A DNA stretch of 64,000 nt from Stieleria varia (GTDB taxonomy: Bacteria; Planctomycetota; Planctomycetia; Pirellulales; Pirellulaceae), in the NCBI RefSeq assembly GCF_038443385.1, contig NZ_CP151726.1, positions 1,612,001 through 1,676,000 on the forward strand, read 5' to 3'. Positions 58,217 through 64,000 of this stretch are shown here, piece by piece. The position numbers and the translations under genes are program-made. Each line of letters begins with the position of its first letter. Positions within the stretch are counted from its first letter, which is position 1. The notes under the pieces are model-generated. The model worked only from the letters and a program-made list of their open reading frames with translations, was not told the origin of the DNA and did not search any database.

Positions 58217-58630
58217 ATGAAAGTGATTCAATTACCGGATGAGTTAGCGGCGAGATTAAAAGTGCTGGGCTGGGAAGGTGCGGCAACGATCGATGTCACA
58301 GCGTGCGAGAAGAAACTGCAGCACGCGTATGGGCTGAAGATTTCGGAGGTTGCACGTGAGTTCCTGCTGCTGTTTGGCGGATTGGCCATCAGCGACAATA
58401 ACAACGTGACGGTCCATTTGACTCCGGCGAAGATTCGAACCAGGGAACGTCGCGGTCACCTTTCGTGGAGTAACAAGTCGCTCTACCCGATCGGTATACT
58501 TCGTGATTCGACCGTGATCCTGATGAATCCTGACGGTGTGACGTTCTCTTTTTGGGATTACTTGTCACCGTTCGCGGACACGCCGGTCGCGACTCTGCAG
58601 AGATTCACTCAGTCGATTTATCCGATTTGA
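58217..58630 (+). CDS. SUKH-type immunity protein
   Basis: 137 residues, cytoplasmic. DVTACEKKLQHAYGLKISEVAREFLLLFGGLAISDNNNVTVHLTP and YPIGILRDSTVILMNPDGVTFSFWDYLSPFADTPVATLQRF follow the SUKH-3 pattern: an alpha-helical start, F-x-x-x-FGG, a P-I-G strand, and a final hairpin with the D-G turn. SUKH proteins bind and neutralise diverse nuclease toxins. It is the third gene of an array of immunity-type genes without a toxin. Confidence 0.78.
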   Translation: MKVIQLPDELAARLKVLGWEGAATIDVTACEKKLQHAYGLKISEVAREFLLLFGGLAISDNNNVTVHLTPAKIRTRERRGHLSWSNKSLYPIGILRDSTVILMNPDGVTFSFWDYLSPFADTPVATLQRFTQSIYPI

Positions 58631-58672
58631 TTTGCACCACTTGATCCCGAACATACGCAACGCCCAAAAAAA

Positions 58673-59047
58673 TTGACGGATGCTACGGCAACCAAGCGAG
58701 AAGTGAATCATTACCGGAAAGACGTCCTTGAGTTTACGCAAGATCTGCGGACAAACAGTCTTTTAGCCAAGTTTCGCGCCGCTTTGTCGTCGAACGGTTT
58801 CCCGGCTGATGAAGTGTTGCTTGCGGGCTACCTGGAGAACGAGGAGGGGATCGTCGTCGGCGCAATTGTTAGCAAGGACAGTGTGGTCCATGAATTCGAG
58901 TACGATCACGAAACAAAAAAGCTGAATCGGTTCAGCAAGGTAAAGCCGAGCTCGATTGAAACATACATCGACGCGATCCACGTTGCCGTCGAGTTCTTCG
59001 ACGAGCTATTCGCTAAACTGCGAGTGCCCAAGAAAGGTGGCAAATAA
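58673..59047 (+). CDS. Hypothetical protein in immunity array
   Basis: 124 residues from a TTG at 58673. Sequence: REVNHYRKDVLEFTQDLRTNSLLAKFRAALSSNGFPADEVLLAGYLENEEGIVVGAIVSKDSVVHEFEYDH, then KKLNRFSKVKPSSIETYIDAIHVAVEFFDELFAKLRV. Mixed alpha/beta, no membrane segment; no family recognised. It lies 3 bp before the DUF4262 gene, in the array, which suggests a similar protective role. Confidence 0.6.
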   Translation: MTDATATKREVNHYRKDVLEFTQDLRTNSLLAKFRAALSSNGFPADEVLLAGYLENEEGIVVGAIVSKDSVVHEFEYDHETKKLNRFSKVKPSSIETYIDAIHVAVEFFDELFAKLRVPKKGGK

Positions 59048-59050
59048 GAC

Positions 59051-59770
59051 ATGAATGATCGAGACACCGCGATTCAAGCAATACGTGATAACATCCACAA
59101 GCACGGATTTCACATCTACTTTCTTGCTGCCGATTCGACTCCCCGGTGCTTGTACACGATCGGGCTGTCAGAGAAAATTGGCCACGAGCTTGCGTTTCTG
59201 GGTGGCGCCTACTTTGATGATGATCAGGCCGCTGAAATTGTGACTCAGATTGCTGAATCGCTGATCCACGAGCCCAGCGATGAAATCGCGATCGTTGATT
59301 ATGGCGAGTTTTCAATTCGCGACGTTGACGAAACCTGGCACGGGTTGATTCTGATGGGCATCGCCGACTACTACCAGGGTCAGAGCGTTCGAGTGAGGCA
59401 GATTGTTCCAGACGACGATCACGAGACCGTTGATATCCCAGACATGTCGGAACCCTATTGCGAAGAGGACGACTCGGCTTGGAAGTGGTTGACTGCCGAG
59501 TGGTGTTACCCGATTGCGAGCGATTCGATTGCAGTTACTAATTTGGATGCGTTACAAGGATACGTCATCACCGAAGTGACTCGGTGGTCTGAAACCCAAT
59601 GGGAAATGTTCAGCGGCGCGGGTCCAGACGTTGACGAATCGGATATTCGACTGGTCCCGATGGCAACGCTGCTTGGCGTTGACCCTACACTTGCACCCGT
59701 CACACGATTGGACGTGGAAGCAGGATTATGGAGGGATGACATCGAAGACGAATGGACTGTTTGGGAATAG
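59051..59770 (+). CDS. DUF4262 protein
   Basis: 239 residues. NIHKHGFHIYFLAADSTPRCLYTIGLSEKIGHELAFLGGAYFDDDQAAEIV matches the DUF4262 start (GF--Y-IG-P--TIGLS--HPEL---G). A second part, about 90-239, holds YGEFSIRDVDETWHGLILMGIADYYQGQSVRVRQIVPDD, the usual continuation, and a C-terminal extension with W-rich segments (DSAWKWLTAEWCYP). DUF4262 genes are common in immunity clusters. Toxins neutralised are unknown. Confidence 0.75.
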   Translation: MNDRDTAIQAIRDNIHKHGFHIYFLAADSTPRCLYTIGLSEKIGHELAFLGGAYFDDDQAAEIVTQIAESLIHEPSDEIAIVDYGEFSIRDVDETWHGLILMGIADYYQGQSVRVRQIVPDDDHETVDIPDMSEPYCEEDDSAWKWLTAEWCYPIASDSIAVTNLDALQGYVITEVTRWSETQWEMFSGAGPDVDESDIRLVPMATLLGVDPTLAPVTRLDVEAGLWRDDIEDEWTVWE

Positions 59771-59801
59771 ACGGTCAGGCAATTTGCCGAAAGCAGCGAA
59801 C

Positions 59802-60266
59802 ATGAGTGCTAAGAAGAAGCGAGCTGATTCCCAGAAACACTGGGTGAAAATCAACTTCGCGCTCGAGCAAGAAGACGGATACCCGCCAGTGAGTTCCGAA
59901 AGCGTATGGGCGTCCCAGGCAAGTGACGGAACGTTGAAAATCGAGAGCATTCCATTTTTCACAGACGAAGCAACGTTTCAGGATTCCGTGGCCGTCACTG
60001 ACGAAGAAGGCGAACTGTGGTTCGATGAACTGATCGAAGAGTCCGACAACTCATTGATTTGGATCATCTTCATGGAATCGGACGGCCAAGAGGTCATTGA
60101 TGATCTGGAAGCTGCCGGATGCGACGTCGAACGATGTAACGAGTCACAGTGTGCGGTTAACATTCCAAAGAACGTCCGCTTGAAAAAGATTCGCAAGCTG
60201 CTTGATCAATACGCCCACAATGACGAATTGGATTACGCGGAACCAATCTTGAGACAAGGCCAATGA
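59802..60266 (+). CDS. DUF4265 protein
   Basis: 154 residues from the ATG at 59802; the frame is open upstream over the DUF4262 gene but that part is a shadow. WVKINFALEQEDGYPPVSSESVWAS, IESIPFFTDEATFQDSVAV and GELWFDELIEESDNSLIWIIF reproduce the DUF4265 pattern (V-F-L-E-DGYPP---E-LWA, then V-N-PFF---V---D-V---E-x-G-L-F). A C-terminal DELDYAEPIL ends it. It is another immunity-type gene; it overlaps the small gene below by 4 bp. Confidence 0.75.
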   Translation: MSAKKKRADSQKHWVKINFALEQEDGYPPVSSESVWASQASDGTLKIESIPFFTDEATFQDSVAVTDEEGELWFDELIEESDNSLIWIIFMESDGQEVIDDLEAAGCDVERCNESQCAVNIPKNVRLKKIRKLLDQYAHNDELDYAEPILRQGQ

Positions 60267-60376
60267 AGAAGAAACGTAAGAAAGCCAACCGATGGTTCTT
60301 TGGCAACAAGAAGGTAACGCCTGATTCGATTCGCAAACTCGGTACAAAGCTCGGCGTTGAGTTTCCTGAGTCCTAG
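60263..60376 (+). CDS. Small basic protein
   Basis: 37 residues, overlapping the DUF4265 stop (ATGA): KKKRKKANRWFFGNKK, then RKLGTKLGVEFPES. It is very basic at the N-terminus. Translational coupling makes it likely to be expressed; function unknown. Confidence 0.5.
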   Translation: MKKKRKKANRWFFGNKKVTPDSIRKLGTKLGVEFPES

Positions 60377-60928
60377 TTAAGATTGTCTCGGCCCACAACG
60401 GAGGTTCCTCTAATGAGCACCCTGGAGAAATCACGCTCGCCGTGGTCGACGACGCGGCCGAGATCGTTGGCGAAGCCGCCGAGCACCAGACCATCGAGGT
60501 AGCGGGATCGAGTTTGGTTGCCCCATTCCTTCTTCGGTTCTTGGCCTTCTGAACGTCTTAGCCTTCTGGGGAACTTGCCTTCTGAGCGTCTTGGCGATTT
60601 TTCTGAGCTTCTGAGAACCTTCTTGCCCAGAAAGATGCGTTTTGAGCGGTCGTCGTCATCTCTCTACCGAGCGACACCCTTTCAAACCCAGTGTTTTCCG
60701 GGGTCCGGCGCTGTTCTAAACCTGATCGATTGGGAGGTGCCGACGGCTTCTAACCCGACGGCCCTCAGAAACGCAGAACGTCAGAATTCTGGGCCAGAGA
60801 ATTCTGGGCCAGAGCTCGAAAACGGGCCGCCGAAATCGCGCTGGGTTATCTGACCGGTCTCAGACGACAGAGAAACGCGGGCCAGCCGCGTTGACGCAAG
60901 TCCTTGCGAAATAACGGGATAAAACGAA
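60377..60928. other. Gap with short tandem repeats
   Basis: 552 bp without a supported gene. AATTCTGGGCCAGAG occurs twice in tandem (around 60784-60813). CTTCTGA-containing units recur at 60541-60615. A plus-strand frame at about 60383-60549 (SAHNGGSSNEHPGEITLAVVDDAAEIVGEA) looks like a weak relic of a protein I cannot identify. Confidence 0.4.
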
Positions 60929-60959
60929 AAAAGCCGTCGTGGTGACCACGACGGCTTTT
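60929..60959. terminator. Bidirectional terminator
   Basis: AAAAGCCGTCGTGG and CCACGACGGCTTTT form a perfect 14-bp stem with a 3-nt loop; A- and T-runs on both sides let it work on either strand. 60960-61309 after it shows no gene. Confidence 0.85.
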
Positions 60960-61309
60960 CGTTTACTGGTGGGTCGGAAGGTGTTCCAACCAAACAGAGA
61001 AGTTGCGGGGGTGGAGCGGCTTTCAAGTCGAGACGGTGGGGGGCCGTTTTTGCATGAGGTTTGTCGGATGACCCGCGAAATCATTGCTGATTTTCTGCTT
61101 TTTGCTGTGCAGAGTTGGCTCGGCGGGGGGTGCGAATGGATGGGTGGGGAGGCCGGATTGGGTCGGTCGATGCTTCTTGAGTAGCGTCGCCCGCAGTCGC
61201 TGTTCGGGACGGCATCGGTTATCTGGCTGGATTGTTTGATCCGGCTCAGTTGCTTTGTTGCTCGTTTCAAACAGGTGTGGCTATTTCGAAATTCACTGAT
61301 GGGCCGGCG

Positions 61310-61378
61310 ATGACGCCGGCGGCGCGGCGGAAGGCCGCCGTCATGTTGCTCGCTCGCGGCGTCTTGCGGTGGTGCTGA
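61310..61378 (+). pseudogene. Fragment of small gene preceding DUF2924
   Basis: 22 residues: MTPAARRKAAVMLLARGVLRWC. It resembles the start of the short AILARGVLRLR-type proteins usually encoded before DUF2924-recombinase cassettes in planctomycetes. The stop at 61378 comes early because the sequence runs directly into the DUF2924 C-terminus in another frame. Confidence 0.45.
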
Positions 61379-61497
61379 CCGACGGGTTTGAGTTTGAAGG
61401 CAAGCGATATCGGTCTCTGACGGCGATTGCCAAAGAGGTCACCGGATGCAGCTACAACGGGTTCGTGTTTTTTCGACTGGGGAGGAAACCTGAATGA
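61363..61497 (+). pseudogene. C-terminal fragment of DUF2924 gene
   Basis: Reads LAVVLTDGFEFEGKRYRSLTAIAKEVTGCSYNGFVFFRLGRKPE, the C-terminal end of DUF2924 proteins (V-DGFEYEGR-YRSLSAIA-EITG-x-W-NG--FF-L). The first two-thirds are missing. The stop overlaps the recombinase ATG (ATGA), which preserves the normal DUF2924-recombinase coupling. Confidence 0.7.
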
Positions 61498-62819
61498 GCA
61501 AGCCGAAAAATGAAGCGGCGCCGAAGATCCGGTGCGCGATCTACACCCGCAAGTCGCACGAAGAAAGGCTCGATCAAGAGTTCAACTCGCTCGATTCGCA
61601 GCGGGATTCCGCGGAATGCTTCATTGCCAGTCAACAAGCCGAAGGTTGGGTAGCGTTGCCGACACGCTACGACGACGGCGGGTTCTCAGGCGGCAACTTG
61701 GAACGACCAGCGATGAAACGGCTGCTGGCCGACATCGAAGCCGGCGAGGTGGACTGTGTTGTGGTCTACAAGGTCGACCGGCTGAGTCGATCGCTATTGG
61801 ACTTCGCTCGCATCATGGGCACGTTCGACGAGCAGAAAGTTTCGTTCGTATCGGTGACGCAGCACTTCAACACGACTCATTCGATGGGTCGGCTGACGTT
61901 GAATATCCTGTGGTCATTCGCTCAGTTCGAACGAGAGATCATCGGCGAACGGATTCGTGATAAGATCGCCGGCCAGCGTCGGCGAGGCAAATGGGCCGGT
62001 GGGATCCCGGTGCTCGGCTACGACGTTGATCGAACGGAACGAAGCCCGAAGTTGGTAATCAATCAAGACGAAGCCGTTCGCGTGCGTCGAATCTTCGCCA
62101 TGTACCTGGAAGCCGGCTCAATGCTGCCGGTGGTCGAAGAGTGCGAGCGTCGCGGCTGGGCCAACAAGGTCTGGGTAACTCGCAGTGGCAAGACTCGCGG
62201 AGGCAGGCCGTTCGACAAGTCGGCAATCCACACCATGCTGACCAATCCGATTTACGCCGGCCGGATCAAACACAAAGAGCAAACCTTCAACGGTCAACAT
62301 GACGCAATTGTTGAAAAGACAGTGTTCGATGAAGTTCAGCGGCTGTTGAAGGCGAACAGTAACGGTCGTGGCCGAGCGAACGTCAACATCAAGCTGGCCG
62401 CCCACAGTCGCCGAACGATCAAGCCGGCCGCTGACACCGACGAGGCCGAACCGCGCAAACGTCGCGGCAAATTCCCACGGGTTTCGCGGCTGATGGCCTT
62501 GGCGATCCAACTCGACGAGATGATCCGCCGGGGCGAAGTCCGCGACGCCACCGAACTCGCGATCTTGTACGACATCACCCAGTCCCGCATGTCGAAGATC
62601 CGAGCGATGACGCTACTCGCCCCCGACATCCAAGAAGCGATACTCAACTTGCCGCAGGAGATCGAAGGCCGCTGCCAAATCCACGAAAAGGGCCTGCGTC
62701 CGATCCGCAGCGAAGTTTATTTCGACCGGCAGCCAGAAATGTGGAAAACGTTGTTGGCCGAAGTGGAGCGGGAATCATCCGGCGAAATTGATTTGGTATC
62801 CCTGTTGCAGACACCGTAA
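61494..62819 (+). CDS. Large serine recombinase
   Basis: 441 residues from the ATG at 61494 with GGGGAGGAA upstream. Resolvase catalytic domain about 10-155: AIYTRKSHEERLDQEFNSLDSQRD with the nucleophile Ser18, VVVYKVDRLSRSLLDFARIM with the catalytic arginines, SMGRLTLNILWSFAQFERE. The recombinase domain (about 165-280) includes RRRGKWAGGIPVLGYDVD, VRRIFAMYLEAG and the NPIYAGRIKHK block. The rest is a C-terminal helical/zinc-less extension. It integrates or excises DNA between short sites; the cassette behind a DUF2924 gene is common on planctomycete islands. No attachment sites were recognised. Confidence 0.92.
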   Translation: MSKPKNEAAPKIRCAIYTRKSHEERLDQEFNSLDSQRDSAECFIASQQAEGWVALPTRYDDGGFSGGNLERPAMKRLLADIEAGEVDCVVVYKVDRLSRSLLDFARIMGTFDEQKVSFVSVTQHFNTTHSMGRLTLNILWSFAQFEREIIGERIRDKIAGQRRRGKWAGGIPVLGYDVDRTERSPKLVINQDEAVRVRRIFAMYLEAGSMLPVVEECERRGWANKVWVTRSGKTRGGRPFDKSAIHTMLTNPIYAGRIKHKEQTFNGQHDAIVEKTVFDEVQRLLKANSNGRGRANVNIKLAAHSRRTIKPAADTDEAEPRKRRGKFPRVSRLMALAIQLDEMIRRGEVRDATELAILYDITQSRMSKIRAMTLLAPDIQEAILNLPQEIEGRCQIHEKGLRPIRSEVYFDRQPEMWKTLLAEVERESSGEIDLVSLLQTP

Positions 62820-62877
62820 TGCAGTGCGATACGATCGCAGCCACGAACTTTCTCGCCTCGGAACGCCGACATTGCTC

Positions 62878-63201
62878 GTGAAATATCCAACTACTCCAGA
62901 TGGTCGCTACTTCGTTCACAAAGATCGGCTATGGCGTTGCACCAACCCTAACCTCGACGAGGCGACGCGGCGGCGTTTGGTCGGGGAACTGATGGCCGCA
63001 CGCCGCGACGTTGGTACCGCCAAACGGGCCGGCGACGATGCAGCATTGGCCGATGCCCGAGGGAAAGTACACGCCGCCAAAGTCGCCCTCGGCAAACGCG
63101 GCCCGATGTGGTGGGACAACGACACCGACGACAACCGTTACCTCATCAAGAATACGCCCTACGCGGATTGGTGGTCATCACCCGACGATTCGTCCGCTTG
63201 A
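62878..63201 (+). CDS. Conserved hypothetical protein
   Basis: 107 residues from the GTG at 62878. KYPTTPDGRYFVHKDRLWRCTNPNLDEATRRRLVGELMAARRDVGTAKRAGDDAALADARGKVHAAKVALGKRGPMWWDND, ending NTPYADWW. This small protein type is widespread; I know no function. The end overlaps the converging DoxX gene by 43 bp. It is probably independent of the recombinase, 58 bp before it. Confidence 0.7.
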   Translation: MKYPTTPDGRYFVHKDRLWRCTNPNLDEATRRRLVGELMAARRDVGTAKRAGDDAALADARGKVHAAKVALGKRGPMWWDNDTDDNRYLIKNTPYADWWSSPDDSSA

Positions 63202-63572
63202 ACCGCCGCCGGCCGCACGGCTGCCCACCAAACCCAAGCGATCAACACGCCCTGCAGCGGCAACCGAGCCACCAGCGCCCAAAATGGAATGTCCGGAAAC
63301 CGGTCCGCGTGAACCACCATGTCCACGTTCGCCGGGAACACCGCCACCAACAAAGCAATCAACCCCCATCCCGCCGCCCGGCGAAATTTTGGCACCGCCA
63401 CGCCAATCCCGCCGACGACTTCAAAAAAACCCGACACGTAGACTAACGCCAACGGCCAAGGCAAATACGCCGGCATGATCTTCACGTACGTATCGGGCGA
63501 CACAAAGTGATTCACGCCAGCGGCGATGAAAAGAAAGGAAAGCAGTCCGAGCGAAACTAACCGCATCGTCAT
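63159..63572 (-). CDS. DoxX-family membrane protein
   Basis: 137 residues with four hydrophobic helices: LVSLGLLSFLFIAAGVNHFV, LALVYVSGFFEVVGGIGVAV, GWGLIALLVAVFPANVDMVV and LPLQGVLIAWVWWAAV. The pattern AGVNHF and the position of Gly residues fit the DoxX/DoxD-like quinone-related family. It starts right after the stop of the upstream gene on the same strand. Function in electron transfer or stress is family knowledge only. Confidence 0.8.
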   Translation of the reverse strand: MTMRLVSLGLLSFLFIAAGVNHFVSPDTYVKIMPAYLPWPLALVYVSGFFEVVGGIGVAVPKFRRAAGWGLIALLVAVFPANVDMVVHADRFPDIPFWALVARLPLQGVLIAWVWWAAVRPAAVQADESSGDDHQSA

Positions 63573-64000
63573 CCATCATTCCCGACGAACTGGCCCAATT
63601 TATATCGCCAATCGTTCTCGAATATCATGTCGAATCGCAATTGTTGCTCATGTTGCTCACCCTGTTCTAAGAACAGTTCCCCGACGGTTTCGGTTTCGGA
63701 CGAGTGTTGCGTGAGCAATTCAAACAGGCGTTGTTTGTACTGCGTGTCTTCGTTGCTGCTCAGGTGCATGCCCTTCGTCTCGAGGACGCTAAACTTGACG
63801 GCACCTGTGCCGTCGCCTTTCATGTAAACCAAGAAGTCAGGGTAAATTCGATTTCGTTGCCAACCTTGCATGTGCCAGACTTGCTTGACCGAGATGCGAT
63901 GCCACCAATGCACCGCCGTCTCGGCATCGAGATACCACGCAACATCTTTCTCTAACGAGTTGATTTCTTTCTGGTACACCGGATCGAAAAGGCCGCTTCT
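63569..64000 (-). CDS. C-terminus of type III restriction-like helicase/nuclease protein, truncated by window
   Basis: The frame is open to the window end (LFDPVYQKEINSLEKDVAWYLDAETAVHWWHRISVKQVWHMQGWQRNRIYPDFLVYMKGDG), which is the C-terminal endonuclease-like region (D-x-x-K-type fold: YPDFLV, then LETKG) of type III restriction/Res-subunit-like DEAD-box proteins. The N-terminal helicase part lies outside. Whether a methyltransferase partner exists cannot be seen. The stop overlaps or abuts the DoxX start. Confidence 0.7.
   Translation of the reverse strand, partial: RSGLFDPVYQKEINSLEKDVAWYLDAETAVHWWHRISVKQVWHMQGWQRNRIYPDFLVYMKGDGTGAVKFSVLETKGMHLSSNEDTQYKQRLFELLTQHSSETETVGELFLEQGEQHEQQLRFDMIFENDWRYKLGQFVGNDG

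Noticed and set aside
60144..60494. 116-residue minus-strand frame
   Set aside because: Antisense to the DUF4265 end and the small basic gene; serine-rich shadow composition.

Overview
The window looks like a chromosomal stretch of a planctomycete close to Rhodopirellula/Pirellulaceae. Several family-level signatures point there: a DUF1552 protein paired with a DUF1592/1588-type cytochrome protein, Asp-Trp-Gly kinases, an ECF sigma factor overlapping a kinase gene, sulfatases of the C-T-A-G-R type, and a BlaI/M56 regulator pair. No rRNA, tRNA or CRISPR array was recognised.

Layout. 0-5.5 kb: a secreted LamG protein, a secreted hypothetical protein and an oxyanion (molybdate or tungstate) ABC transporter whose binding protein is a tandem duplication. 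5.5-6.2 kb: palindromic repeats. 6.2-8.4 kb (minus): a sulfur-carrier operon with a MoeB-rhodanese E1, a MoaD-like ubiquitin-fold protein and a second E1-like protein that has lost its adenylation residues. 8.5-22 kb: mostly ordinary chromosome, namely a kinase-PAS protein, GDPD phosphodiesterase, the DUF1552/PSD pair, an M20 peptidase-amidohydrolase-dehydratase operon, a sodium symporter and glutamate dehydrogenase.

22-41.5 kb is accessory DNA. A REP-associated tyrosine transposase (RAYT) element at 22.2-24.0 kb has iterated ends and a nested 180-bp palindrome-ended repeat. Two non-autonomous relatives, at 27.1 and 36.6 kb, share one internal deletion and each appears to truncate a gene. Between and after them lies a phage-like cargo of small genes (two SLOG proteins, NADAR, zinc ribbons, a frameshifted DUF429 gene, an alkyltransferase-like protein, a HAD phosphatase, a MazG-like pyrophosphatase). 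A terminase large-subunit tail and its small companion gene at 41 kb support a prophage remnant.

37.4-48.9 kb: two DUF1254 proteins (one apparently starting at ATT), an AraC regulator, two arylsulfatases, an intact ISKra4-type insertion sequence with exact 9-bp target duplication, then a chimeric DUF1254/amidohydrolase relic and a helicase relic. 48.9-56 kb (minus): a sigma factor/kinase-redoxin pair and a BlaI/M56-repeat pair. 56-60.4 kb: a run of immunity-type genes (two Imm11-like, SUKH-like, DUF4262, DUF4265 and others) without an intact toxin. 61.3-62.8 kb: a serine recombinase behind a deleted DUF2924 gene. The window ends in a DoxX gene and the C-terminus of a type III restriction-like protein.

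The strongest candidates for something undescribed are the E1/pseudo-E1/ubiquitin-fold operon, the phage-like nucleotide-handling cargo bounded by the RAYT-derived elements, and the immunity gene array. All family names are assigned from motif recognition by eye; no database search was run.
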